DNA from: Mycetocola zhadangensis
Lineage (GTDB): Bacteria > Actinomycetota > Actinomycetes > Actinomycetales > Microbacteriaceae
Assembly: GCF_003668565.1 (NCBI RefSeq)
Contig: NZ_RCWJ01000002.1
Location: 186,001-250,000 of the forward strand
DNA: 64,000 bases
Direction: 5' to 3'
Part shown: one piece after another, positions 51,393 through 60,132 of the stretch
Numbering within the stretch: the first letter of the stretch is position 1
Layout of the letters: the number at the start of each line of letters is the position of its first letter
Program-made: the position numbers and the translations under genes
The notes under the pieces: model-generated
What the model was told of the DNA's origin: nothing
The model's input: the letters and a program-made list of their open reading frames with translations, nothing else
Database searches by the model: none

Positions 51393-52916
51393 TCAGGAGA
51401 GCGAGTCGGATGCTGCTGGCAGGCGCAGTTCGAATCGCGCACTCCCCTGCGCGGTTGCGCTTGCACGCACAGAACCGCCGTGGGCCACGGCAATCTCCCG
51501 CACAATCGACAGCCCCAGCCCGCTGCCACCCGCATCGCGGGCACGGGCCTCGTCAAGCCGAACGAATCTGTCGAAGATCCGCTCTCGGTCGTGCTCGGGT
51601 ATGCCGGCGCCGTCGTCCGACACGACGAGGAGCACCTGCCCGTCCGACTCAGCGAGCTCGAATCGCACCTCACCAGCTGCGTGCCGAACGGCGTTGTCTG
51701 CAAGGTTGCGCATGGCCTGCCCAAGCAGCGCGATGTCGCCACGCACCCTGCCGGGACCGACGGCCGAGACGTCCACGCGGAGCGCCGTTGTGTCGCGAAG
51801 TCGACGAGCCTCGGCGAGGACGAGGTCATCGAGATCGACAGCCGTGCGATTGGGCGCGAGGGTTCGCTCGTCGGCTTTGGCCAGCACGAGCATTCCCTGC
51901 ACCAGTCGCTCCAGCCGGGCACCCTCGTCGAGGACAACGTCGGAGAGTTCGTTCGTACTCACTCGATCCGGGTGCGCCCTGGCGACCTCGGCGTACTGTC
52001 TCATCGACGCGAGAGGCGATTTCAGCTCGTGCGAGGCATCCGAAATGAAGCGTCTCTGGGTCGTCTGAGCCGCATCGAGCCGGTCAAGCATCCGGTTCAT
52101 CGTTGTGGCGAGACGTCCGATTTCGTCGCGCGAGCCGGGGTCGGCAATTCGTTGGTGCAGGTTGGCTGAGGTGACGTCGTCGACCTCGCGGCGCATCCGT
52201 TCGACAGGTCGAAGCGAACGACCGACGACGAACCACGTGGTCAGGGCCACAAAAGCGAGGAGCACGGGCAGCGCGATGGCCAGGAGTCGCGTCACAGTGG
52301 ACGTGGTCTCGTCAATGTCCTCGACACTGCGGCCGGCGAGAATCGTGAACCCGTCCGCCTCGGCAGACACGGTGAGAAACTCGGCTGACTGTCCCTGCAG
52401 GGAGGTCATTCGGGCGTCGTCCCGCGCCGGTGCGGCCAGGGCACCGATCGCCAGGGCGTTCTCACTCGAGGCGACGACGGTGCCCGAGTCGTCGATCACC
52501 TGGAAGAACGCTTCGTCGTCCTCGAAGCTCTCGAGGAAGTCCTCGGTGCTCTGGGTCAGCGGGTCGTCGTCGCTGCTGTCTCCGTCACCGCTGCCGCCAC
52601 CGTCATCACCGTCACTGTTGCCGCCATCACCACTGTCGTTTTCGTCGTTTTCGTCGCTCTCGTCGTCGCCACGGTCCGTCGCTTGTGGCCCCGTGGCATC
52701 CGTTCGAATTGAATCCAGACCGGATGCCTCGACCCGATTTTCGAGGTCAGAGAGGCTTTGTTCAGCGCTCGCTTTCACGCTTTCGCGGAGCGAATTCTGC
52801 AGCAGCACCACGAAACCGGCCGCGCCGAGAAGGAGGGCGATCGCCACAACAGCGGTGGCCGCGAGCACGATGCGGGTGCGCAGGGAGATGCGGCGGCGAG
52901 ACCCGGCGTCAGCCAC
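51393..52916 (-). CDS. Sensor histidine kinase
   Basis: A 507-residue membrane kinase. Transmembrane helix 1 is near 17-40 and helix 2 near 195-218 with HAMP after it. The H-box is FISDASHELKSPLASMRQ, then N-box (RNLADNAVRHA), G-boxes (VSDDGAGIPE, GGSGLGLSIV). The extracellular loop has a highly acidic stretch at 81-118 of Asp/Glu/Gly/Ser, suggesting cation or peptide sensing. GTG at 52916 overlaps the response regulator's stop by eight bases. Confidence 0.92.
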   Translation of the reverse strand: MADAGSRRRISLRTRIVLAATAVVAIALLLGAAGFVVLLQNSLRESVKASAEQSLSDLENRVEASGLDSIRTDATGPQATDRGDDESDENDENDSGDGGNSDGDDGGGSGDGDSSDDDPLTQSTEDFLESFEDDEAFFQVIDDSGTVVASSENALAIGALAAPARDDARMTSLQGQSAEFLTVSAEADGFTILAGRSVEDIDETTSTVTRLLAIALPVLLAFVALTTWFVVGRSLRPVERMRREVDDVTSANLHQRIADPGSRDEIGRLATTMNRMLDRLDAAQTTQRRFISDASHELKSPLASMRQYAEVARAHPDRVSTNELSDVVLDEGARLERLVQGMLVLAKADERTLAPNRTAVDLDDLVLAEARRLRDTTALRVDVSAVGPGRVRGDIALLGQAMRNLADNAVRHAAGEVRFELAESDGQVLLVVSDDGAGIPEHDRERIFDRFVRLDEARARDAGGSGLGLSIVREIAVAHGGSVRASATAQGSARFELRLPAASDSLS

Positions 52917-53586
52917 CGTTCGCCGCCAGCCGATACCCGGCACCGCGGAGCGTCTCGATGGCCTCCCGGCCGAACGGACGGTCGAGCTTGTTGCGAAGAT
53001 GACGCACGTACACCTCGACGATGTTCGGGTCACCCTCGAAGTCGAAGTCCCAGACGTTGTCGAGCACATCGCGCTTGGACACCACCGTGCCGAGGTTGCG
53101 GATGAGGTATTCGAGTACAGCGAATTCACGACTGGTCAGGTCGATCGGGGTGTTCTGCCGCCACACCTTTCGAGCGGCAGGATCCACCCGGATATCGCCG
53201 GCTTCGAGCACCACGGGGCGCTCCGCGGCACCGCGGCGCATCAGCGCACGCACCCGGGCCAGCAGGATCGAGAACGAGAACGGCTTGGTCAGGTAGTCGT
53301 CTGCGCCGGTGTCGAGGGCCTCGACCTGGTCCCATTCGCCGTCCTTGGCGGTGAGCATCAGAATGGGCGTCCAGTTCTTCTCGGCGCGCAGCGTCTCGCA
53401 AACGCGGTACCCGCTCATGCCCGGGAGCATGATGTCGAGCAAAATCACCGAGTAGGTGTTTTCGCGAGCCAGCCAGAGTCCATCTGTTCCGGTCGGCGCG
53501 ATATCCACGGCGAACCCCTCGGCCTCGAGCCCGCGGCGCAGGCCGTCGGCGAGCCGCTTTTCGTCTTCGACAACGAGAATCCGCAT
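52909..53586 (-). CDS. OmpR-family response regulator
   Basis: A 225-residue DNA-binding regulator partnered with the downstream kinase. The receiver domain has the phospho-acceptor aspartate D51 (VILLDIMLPG), T79 and K101 (LTKPF). The winged-helix C-terminal domain reads TSREFAVLEYLIRNLGTVVS and VEVYVRHLRNKLD. ATG at 53586 follows GGAGGT at seven bases. First gene of a leftward regulator-kinase-PepSY operon. Confidence 0.93.
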   Translation of the reverse strand: MRILVVEDEKRLADGLRRGLEAEGFAVDIAPTGTDGLWLARENTYSVILLDIMLPGMSGYRVCETLRAEKNWTPILMLTAKDGEWDQVEALDTGADDYLTKPFSFSILLARVRALMRRGAAERPVVLEAGDIRVDPAARKVWRQNTPIDLTSREFAVLEYLIRNLGTVVSKRDVLDNVWDFDFEGDPNIVEVYVRHLRNKLDRPFGREAIETLRGAGYRLAANGG

Positions 53587-53712
53587 TCCGACCACCTCCG
53601 TGAGCCATTCTGCCCGAGCCGGCCTGAAGCGCTGCTGAAGTGCCGCTGAAGCGTGCTCCCAGATTTCCTCGGTATCGTGAGTCTGCAGATTTCCCGACCC
53701 GAAAGCGAGCGG

Positions 53713-54636
53713 ATGCCAGACAGCCCGATTTCGGCGACGCCTTACGAAGTTCTCGGCGTCAGTCCGACGGCCGACCAGGACGAGCTGCGTCGCGCATACC
53801 GCAAGCTGATGCGCGAGACCCACCCGGACACCGGCGGAAGCGCCGCTCGGTTCACGGCGGTTCAGATGGCCTGGGAGCGTGTCGGAACGGCGGCTGACCG
53901 TGCCGCGTACGACCGTGGCAGGTCAACAGGCGCGCCGGCGTCGGAGGAGCATCCCACCTGGGCGGCGTCGGCCTCGAGGCCGCAACCCGATTCCCGCCCG
54001 CGGGCTCGTTCATACGGCCACCCCGGTGGGTGGCGGCGTGAACGCTACCTGCGGCTCATGCGTGAGTGGACAGGTCGCGGGGTTGACGCAGACCCGTACG
54101 ACCCGGCGCTCGTGCGCACAGCGCCGCGCGAACTTCGGCACCTGCTGGCGGACGCGCTCGCCGAAGAGGCAACGGCCCGCCAACTGGCCGACCTCGGGCT
54201 CGGTTTCACCGCCTGGCACGATGTGGCCACGGGGGCGCCAGACGAGAAGGTCGACCACGTTGTGCTCGGCCCGACCGGGCTGTTCGCGTTGCTGTCTGAG
54301 GACTTCGGTGGTCCGGTGAAGGTCAAACGAGGCGAACTCATCGGTGAGGCCGTCGCCGGTGACCGCCCGATGCACGAGCTCGCGGCGCGCGCCAAGATCC
54401 TCTCCCGGGCGCTTCGGGTCCGCTTCACGGCACTTGTGCTGGTGCTGCCCGACGACGCACTGGAGGATTCCGTTGTCGAACTGGGCTCAAGCCGTGGAGC
54501 CGCGAATCTGGCCGTCCGCTCGTCGTACCTGCCAGGGCTTCTGCGCAACGGGCTTCCCGGAATGGACCGGGCGGGTGGAAACGAACTGTTCGACGTCCGA
54601 ACGAAGCTGCAAAATGGCATCCGCTTCGTTGAATAG
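53713..54636 (+). CDS. J-domain protein fused to a divergent NERD-like domain
   Basis: A 307-residue protein. The J-domain (about 8-70) has YEVLGVSPTADQDELRRAYR and the HPD motif at 37-39, so it should stimulate a DnaK ATPase. The central region (about 140-250) reads TAWHDVATGAPDEKVDHVVL and GPTGLFALLSEDF, matching the NERD core of the next gene (DIDHIVIGPGGVFTVNTK). In place of the NTK triad end it has SED, so the NERD catalytic lysine is missing. ATG at 53713 is preferred. No DnaK is nearby. Confidence 0.72.
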   Translation: MPDSPISATPYEVLGVSPTADQDELRRAYRKLMRETHPDTGGSAARFTAVQMAWERVGTAADRAAYDRGRSTGAPASEEHPTWAASASRPQPDSRPRARSYGHPGGWRRERYLRLMREWTGRGVDADPYDPALVRTAPRELRHLLADALAEEATARQLADLGLGFTAWHDVATGAPDEKVDHVVLGPTGLFALLSEDFGGPVKVKRGELIGEAVAGDRPMHELAARAKILSRALRVRFTALVLVLPDDALEDSVVELGSSRGAANLAVRSSYLPGLLRNGLPGMDRAGGNELFDVRTKLQNGIRFVE

Positions 54637-54896
54637 CGCGCTGCGAACGCGAGCTGTCTGCTAAAAAAGCCTGCCGCTCAAGGTTTGCCGCAGAGAGGTC
54701 GGACAGCAGCTCGGCGTTCAGCGCCTGCTGAACCCAGACAAAAGGGACGGTGGGGACGTTGGTCATGGTGCTCCTTCGGCTGGTGATGGCTCGCAATTCG
54801 GTCACGCGGTGCCACTCGGCGCGATCGGGCTGGACGATGGCGCTCGGCCCGTACTGGGGACTGCTCCAGGTGCACCCCTGCCCCTAGTGTCGGGCC

Positions 54897-55718
54897 GTGC
54901 CCGAACTCACCACGATCACGCCGATGCGAAGCCGAACAGCGGGGCAGGAGGTGATCGCCGAGTTCCTCCGCCAGCAGGAATTCGTGCCGCCGCGAACGCC
55001 GATCGCCCGTTTTCTCGGGCGCTCTCCACTCGGTACCGAAAGCAGACCCTGGTACATCGGAGCCGAAGGCGAGATCGCCGTCGGGCGCGAGTTGGCCGAC
55101 CTTCCTGCCGGCTGGACCGTGCTTCACGCTGTGCCGATCGGCACCAGGGGCTCAGACATCGACCACATCGTGATCGGTCCGGGCGGCGTCTTCACGGTCA
55201 ACACCAAACACCACCTGGGCAAAAACATCTGGGTGGGGCGACGGGCCGTGATGGTGAACGGACGCAAAGTGCCTTATCTGCGCAACGCGGAATACGAGGC
55301 CACCCGGGTCAGCACCCTGATCACTAAACGGATGCCACTTGGCATCGACGTTCAGCCCCTCGTCGTCATCGTCGCCCCAAGGCAGATCACAATTAGGCAG
55401 AAACCGGACAGGGTGACGGTACTCACTTCTCGACAGCTGCGCAGGTGGCTCGAGAAACGGCCGTCGGTGCTGGACGAGGCGACAGTGTCGGCCCTGACCG
55501 CCCTGCTCGACGATCCCGATGTCTGGGGAACGGGAACGCCCACCCGGAGCGACCTCGGTGCCGAGTTTCACCGGCTCGACGCGGAGGTGCGTACTGCCCG
55601 CACCCGCCGCAAACTCTGGGCCGGAGCTGGGGTCGTCGGCATCGGCGCAGCGCTTCTCGGCGGGCTCCCGCTCGCGCTGCAGATGTACACCGAGGTGGTC
55701 TACTCGCTGATGCCCTAG
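54897..55718 (+). CDS. NERD-domain protein (nuclease-related), membrane-anchored
   Basis: A 273-residue protein with a NERD domain at about 57-165: GAEGEIAVGRELADLPAGWT, then GSDIDHIVIGPGGVFTVNTK with the Asp and Lys of the restriction-endonuclease-like core. A C-terminal hydrophobic segment (LWAGAGVVGIGAALLGGLPL) probably anchors it. Substrate unknown; NERD proteins are suspected DNA nucleases. It lies 260 bp after the J-domain/NERD-like gene on the same strand. GTG at 54897 is the start. Confidence 0.82.
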   Translation: MPELTTITPMRSRTAGQEVIAEFLRQQEFVPPRTPIARFLGRSPLGTESRPWYIGAEGEIAVGRELADLPAGWTVLHAVPIGTRGSDIDHIVIGPGGVFTVNTKHHLGKNIWVGRRAVMVNGRKVPYLRNAEYEATRVSTLITKRMPLGIDVQPLVVIVAPRQITIRQKPDRVTVLTSRQLRRWLEKRPSVLDEATVSALTALLDDPDVWGTGTPTRSDLGAEFHRLDAEVRTARTRRKLWAGAGVVGIGAALLGGLPLALQMYTEVVYSLMP

Positions 55719-55769
55719 CGTGGGAAGGCACGTGCGGCTCCGCCGTCCGCCCGTGACTAAGGAGACCCC

Positions 55770-55826
55770 GTGTTTTTCTCGACTGTGTTCTTCTGGACTG
55801 TCGATTCGAAGGCCGTCGCCGAATGA
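55770..55826 (+). CDS. 18-aa leader ORF coupled to the SDR gene
   Basis: After AAGGAG a GTG opens a frame MFFSTVFFWTVDSKAVAE, whose TGA overlaps the SDR ATG as ATGA. Four Phe and one Trp in the first nine residues recall attenuation leader peptides, but no terminator/antiterminator pair was recognised. The SDR has no other clear ribosome site, so coupling is likely. Confidence 0.45.
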   Translation: MFFSTVFFWTVDSKAVAE

Positions 55827-56584
55827 GGACTGTCCTCGTCACCGGTGCCTCAGGCGGAATCGGAGCGGCGGTCGCGCAACGCTTCGCCGAAGCTGGCGAT
55901 CGGGTTGCCATTCACTACGCGTCCAACCGGGAAGGTGCAGAGGCCACGATTCGCTCGCTGGATGGCACGGGACACGTTCTCGTCAGCGGGAATCTCGGAC
56001 ACCCCGACGGTGCGGCGACCGTTGTGGCGTCGGCGATCGAGCAGCTCGGTTCGCTCGATGTTCTCGTTTGCAACGCGGCGGTAGCTCCTGCCCCCGCCAA
56101 CCGGCACGTGATCGGCGAGTCGACCTACGCCGAGTGGACGGCGGCGTTCCGCGAGATGGTCGACGTTAATCTCCTCGGAGCGGCGAACCTGGCCTGGGCC
56201 GTCGCCACCCATTTGATCGAGCGGAAAGCCCCGGGGGCCATCGTGAACATCGGCTCCCGCGGTGCCTTTCGTGGCGAGCCCGAGTTTCCCGCCTACGCGG
56301 CAAGCAAAGCCGGACTGCACGCCCTCGGCCAGTCACTGGCCGTTGCGCTGGCGCCACACGGCATCTCGGTTACCTCCGTCGCGCCCGGTTTTGTCGCAAC
56401 CCAGAGGCAACTCGAGAAACTTAGCGGACCCGACGGCGACGCCCTTCGGGCGCAGAGCCCGTTCGGTCGGGTCGGAACCGCAGAAGAGATCGCCGCCGCC
56501 GTGTTCTGGCTGGCGTCGCCGGAGGCCGCGTGGTCATCCGGAGCGATCCTCGACGCCAACGGCGCCTCCCACCTGCGCAGCTGA
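55823..56584 (+). CDS. Short-chain dehydrogenase/reductase
   Basis: Classical SDR of 253 residues using NAD(P)(H). Dinucleotide loop TGASGGIG at 7-14, NAAVAP for the stabilising loop, catalytic Ser/Tyr/Lys in NIGSRGAFRGEPEFPAYAASK, and the C-terminal GWVATG-type loop as APGFVATQR. It resembles FabG-like reductases but has no fatty-acid context, so its substrate is unknown. Its ATG overlaps an 18-codon leader ORF. Confidence 0.88.
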   Translation: MRTVLVTGASGGIGAAVAQRFAEAGDRVAIHYASNREGAEATIRSLDGTGHVLVSGNLGHPDGAATVVASAIEQLGSLDVLVCNAAVAPAPANRHVIGESTYAEWTAAFREMVDVNLLGAANLAWAVATHLIERKAPGAIVNIGSRGAFRGEPEFPAYAASKAGLHALGQSLAVALAPHGISVTSVAPGFVATQRQLEKLSGPDGDALRAQSPFGRVGTAEEIAAAVFWLASPEAAWSSGAILDANGASHLRS

Positions 56585-56606
56585 TGTACGTTTTGGAGCG
56601 ATAACC

Positions 56607-57716
56607 ATGGGTGCAATGGACGACCTTCTCAGCCCTGACGTCGTGGCACGACTGACCACCGCGATCTCGTCAGCGGCGCCAGGACTCGACCTGCCGTCGA
56701 TGACCAGCGCCCAGTCGGCCGTGCGAGACAAGCGGCTGCGCGGCCGGGTCGACGTCGTGCGCGACGCCCTGCTTTCGGATCTGCCCGGGGGATTCGACAC
56801 CGTGGAGGGAATCGTCCCTCACCTGCTCCGCGACCCCCTGTTTGCCGGCTGGATGATCTGGCCCGTGACCGAACTGGTCACGCACCGGGCACTCCGATCG
56901 GGGTCGACCGAGCATTTCGATTCGGCCATGGAGCTACTCGCCCGGTTGACCGTCGAGCTCACAGCAGAGTTCGCGGTGCGCGACCTTCTCAACGAACGCC
57001 CCGAACGGGCACTGTCGATCATGCACTCCTGGACGAGCCACGACAACGAACACGTCCGCCGGCTGGCCACCGAGGGATCACGCGCCTACCTGCCGTGGGC
57101 CAGGAGGGTGCCGTGGCTGCTCGAGAATCCCGAATCGACGATGGGTATCCTCCACGCGACGTACCGGGATTCCGCCGAGTACGTTCGGCGTTCAACCGCC
57201 AACCACCTCAACGACCTGAGCCGCATCGATCCGGCGATTGTCACGGCGACCGCAGCCCGCTGGGCCGAAGACCCGGACGGCAATACGGCGTGGGTGATCC
57301 GCCATGCCCTTCGAAACCTGGTCAAGCGCGGCGACCAGCGGGCACTCACCCTTCTCGGCTTCAGTGGGGACGGGCTCGTTGTGGCCCAGCCGCAACTGGC
57401 GGAAAACGTCATCGAGTGGGGAGGCACTGTCGAGTTCACCGCCGACGTGACCAACACCGGGTCGACGGCGGCCGTGGTCGCTGTCGACTATTCGGTCGGC
57501 TTCACCCGGGCGAACGGATCGGTCAGCCCCAAGACGTTCAAGCTCGGGTCACGGTCGCTCGCACCGGGCGAGACGGTGACCGTCTCAAAGTCCCACTCAT
57601 TCCGGCCGATCACCACAAAGGTGTACTACCCGGGCAGGCACTTCATCGCGGTCCAGGCCAATGGCGTGCTCTCGCCGCAGGCTGAATTCCTGGTTGAGCG
57701 GGGCGCCGTCGACTGA
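56607..57716 (+). CDS. AlkC-family DNA alkylation repair protein
   Basis: A 369-residue HEAT-like repeat protein of the AlkC family, which removes 3-methyladenine and 3-methylcytosine. N-terminal helical repeats (1-250) include SIMHSWTSHDNEHVRRLATE and YVRRSTANHLNDLSRIDPA, signature AlkC segments. The C-terminal 100 residues form an immunoglobulin-like module (TVEFTADVTNTGSTAAVVAV) found in a subset of AlkC proteins. ATG at 56607 gives the known N-terminal start. It sits 22 bp after the SDR gene. Confidence 0.88.
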   Translation: MGAMDDLLSPDVVARLTTAISSAAPGLDLPSMTSAQSAVRDKRLRGRVDVVRDALLSDLPGGFDTVEGIVPHLLRDPLFAGWMIWPVTELVTHRALRSGSTEHFDSAMELLARLTVELTAEFAVRDLLNERPERALSIMHSWTSHDNEHVRRLATEGSRAYLPWARRVPWLLENPESTMGILHATYRDSAEYVRRSTANHLNDLSRIDPAIVTATAARWAEDPDGNTAWVIRHALRNLVKRGDQRALTLLGFSGDGLVVAQPQLAENVIEWGGTVEFTADVTNTGSTAAVVAVDYSVGFTRANGSVSPKTFKLGSRSLAPGETVTVSKSHSFRPITTKVYYPGRHFIAVQANGVLSPQAEFLVERGAVD

Positions 57717-58025
57717 CCCGTGCCCGCGCGGCCAAATGACGCTCAGGTGTTTGGGGTAGAGGGGGCACCTACCCCCAGTAGGTGCCCACTCGTCCAGCAT
57801 GGTGCGTGCGCGAGGCACAGCACCTCTCTTCCCCCCGAAAGAGACCTGAATCCAGCACTACTGGAAGACGCTAACTGCACATCCCCCCGGGTGTGGTCCG
57901 GGATTCACGATAACCCGGCAAGTGCAGCGGCTGCAAACTTGAAAATTGGGGGTTGCGCTTCTCGGTTGTCCTCTTTCGCTGGCGAGCCCATGGGGACTAC
58001 GGTGACCGGAAGAGAAGGAGCGACG
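57717..58025. terminator. AlkC downstream gap with hairpin at 57763-57787
   Basis: GGGCACCTA and TAGGTGCCC pair around a seven-base loop CCCCCAG, likely ending the SDR-AlkC transcript, although no T-tract follows. The rest of the 309-bp gap shows nothing recognisable except the AAGGAG of the next gene at its end. Confidence 0.6.
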
Positions 58026-58352
58026 ATGACGTCAAGCACCCTGCCGGAACCGGTGGCCCGACTGATCGCGGCGGCGAACGCCGGGAACACCGACGCCTTC
58101 CTGGATACGTTCGCCGAGACCGGGGCGGTCAACGACTGGGGTCGCGTCTTCACAGGCCGTGACGCCATCCGCGCATGGTCGGACTCGGAGTTCATTGGAG
58201 TCGGCGTCACCCTCGATGTCACCGCTGAGATCACTACGCGTGAACACGCCACGGTGACGGCCATGGTGGGCGGCCGCGGGTTCAATGGGCAGAGCCACTT
58301 CAGCTTCACGGTCGCCAACGACCTCGTGACCGATATGGCCATCACCGCCTGA
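58026..58352 (+). CDS. NTF2/SnoaL-like protein
   Basis: A 108-residue alpha+beta cone-fold protein: VARLIAAANAGNTDAFLDTF, AVNDWGRVFTGRDAIRAWSD and a beta-sheet end with SHFSFTVANDLVTDMAITA, as in SnoaL/DUF4440-like proteins. Function varies (isomerase, dehydratase or ligand carrier). ATG at 58026 follows AAGGAG. Confidence 0.8.
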   Translation: MTSSTLPEPVARLIAAANAGNTDAFLDTFAETGAVNDWGRVFTGRDAIRAWSDSEFIGVGVTLDVTAEITTREHATVTAMVGGRGFNGQSHFSFTVANDLVTDMAITA

Positions 58353-58501
58353 GAACTCCACCAGATGGCACAAGCCGATTGCCGACCTGCGCCCGATGTC
58401 TCGCCGCCCGGCTCGGTGTGACCCCTGTGACTGGTGTCTATCGACGTGAAATGCCGCGCCACTAGGCTGGGGGCGCCGACCACCGGCCGACGAGGAGTGT
58501 C

Positions 58502-59977
58502 ATGGAATTGCTAGGAATTGTTCTGAGCCCGATCATCGTGGCGGTGGTGGCGGGTGTCATCCTGCTGATCATCATCATCATGTTCATTCAGGGTCGCTAC
58601 AAAATCGCACAGCCCGACGAGGCGATCATCGTCACCGGGCGTCGTGCACGGAAGTCGGTTGGCGCGGACGGGCGCACGATCACCGATCTGACCGGCCAGA
58701 AGGTGGTGCAGGGTGGTGGTGTTTTCGTCATCCCGTTCCTGCAGAAGCAGTTCTCGATGTCGCTGCGCTCCCGCGCGATCGGCATCCAGGTGGTTGCGCA
58801 GACCCGCAACGGAGTGACGATCCGGATCGAGGCCGTCGCCGTTGTGAAGGTTGGCGACAGTGACTCCGCGATTCGTTCGGCCGCCCAGCGGTTCCTCGGG
58901 CAGGACCAGCACATCGAACCGTTCACCCAGGAGGTGCTGTCTGGTTCGCTGCGTTCGTCGATCGGTAACCTCACGGTTGAGGAGATCATTCGCGACCGGG
59001 CCGGGCTCGCCGAGCAGGTCATCGAGGCGGCACGCACCTCGTTGCTCAACCAGGGGCTCGACGTCGACACGTTCCAGATCAAGGAAATCGCCGACGACAA
59101 GGGTTACATCACCGACCTTGGGCGCCCGGAGCAGGCGCGCGTGCGCCAGGCCGCCGAGATTGCCGAGTCGGTTTCTGCTCGAGCATCGGAGCAGGCCCGC
59201 ATTGAGGCAGCCGAGGCGATCGCCGACGCGAACCGTGAACTGTCGCTGAAGAACGCGTCGATCAAGAGTGAGACCGACAAGGCGCTCGCCGAAGCCGAGG
59301 CAGCAAAGCCACTCGCCGAGGCCTTCGCGCAGCAGGGCATTCTGCAGCAGCGGGAGATCACGGCGCAGCGCGAGACGGCACTGCGTGAGCAGCAGCTCAA
59401 CGCGGACGTGCGCAAGACGGCCGATGCTGAGTCGTACCGCATTCGCCAGATCGCCGAGGCGCACGCCGCGCAGGTGGTGGCCGAGGCTAAGGCAGACCGT
59501 GACCGTCGTATCGCCGAGGCAGAGGCAACTCGCGCCGAGGGTGAGGCCGAGGCGGCCGCGATTTTCGCGAAGGGTGAGGCCGAGGCACGGGCGACCGAGC
59601 TGCGTGTTGCCGCGCTTCGCGACGAGTCCGAGGCGCTGCTACAGCAGCGAGCCATCGAGATTCTCCCGGAGATCGCCAAGCAGCTGGCGGCGCCGTACGG
59701 TGCCATCGACAACCTCACGGTCATCTCGACCGACGGAGCATCGCACCTGTCGAAGCAGGTCGTCGGAAACGTCACCGAGGTCACCCAGCTGCTCAAGGAT
59801 TCGACCGGCATCGACCTGGCGAGCCTGCTCAGCGGATTCGCGGGCGGCGCGGCGAGCGGACACGCTGTCGCGAAGGCGCCGACCTACGGAACGCGCACCA
59901 GTGTGCACGCCGACGGTTCAGCGAACGAAACCGAAGCAGCACCGGCACACCAGGGCGAGCCAGTCGCCGCCGAGTAG
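58502..59977 (+). CDS. SPFH/flotillin-family protein
   Basis: A 491-residue scaffold of membrane microdomains. A hydrophobic hairpin or single transmembrane segment (residues 5-32, rich in Val/Ile) is followed by an SPFH/PHB domain (about 35-205) with GVFVIPFLQKQFSMSLRSR. A long Ala/Glu/Gln/Arg coiled-coil (about 215-395) carries many EA repeats typical of flotillins. A polar tail follows. Usually such proteins aid signalling, transport and membrane fluidity. It has its own terminator downstream. Confidence 0.92.
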   Translation: MELLGIVLSPIIVAVVAGVILLIIIIMFIQGRYKIAQPDEAIIVTGRRARKSVGADGRTITDLTGQKVVQGGGVFVIPFLQKQFSMSLRSRAIGIQVVAQTRNGVTIRIEAVAVVKVGDSDSAIRSAAQRFLGQDQHIEPFTQEVLSGSLRSSIGNLTVEEIIRDRAGLAEQVIEAARTSLLNQGLDVDTFQIKEIADDKGYITDLGRPEQARVRQAAEIAESVSARASEQARIEAAEAIADANRELSLKNASIKSETDKALAEAEAAKPLAEAFAQQGILQQREITAQRETALREQQLNADVRKTADAESYRIRQIAEAHAAQVVAEAKADRDRRIAEAEATRAEGEAEAAAIFAKGEAEARATELRVAALRDESEALLQQRAIEILPEIAKQLAAPYGAIDNLTVISTDGASHLSKQVVGNVTEVTQLLKDSTGIDLASLLSGFAGGAASGHAVAKAPTYGTRTSVHADGSANETEAAPAHQGEPVAAE

Positions 59978-60002
59978 CTCAAGCCCTCCGTACACGGAGA
60001 TC

Positions 60003-60055
60003 GGCCCCGGAGAAGGACAGAAGCAGTACATTCCGTCCTTTCCCGGGGCCTTTTT
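60003..60055 (+). terminator. Rho-independent terminator after flotillin gene
   Basis: Sixteen-base arms (60003-60018 and 60035-60050), paired except for a two-base bulge, followed by TTTTT at 60051-60055. Confidence 0.88.
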
Positions 60056-60132
60056 CCGTGGGAGCCGGGGGTTCCTCATGTAGTGCGCCGTGGCATCCGC
60101 TCTGTAGTTCTGTATTCCCGAGCGCGGGCGGC

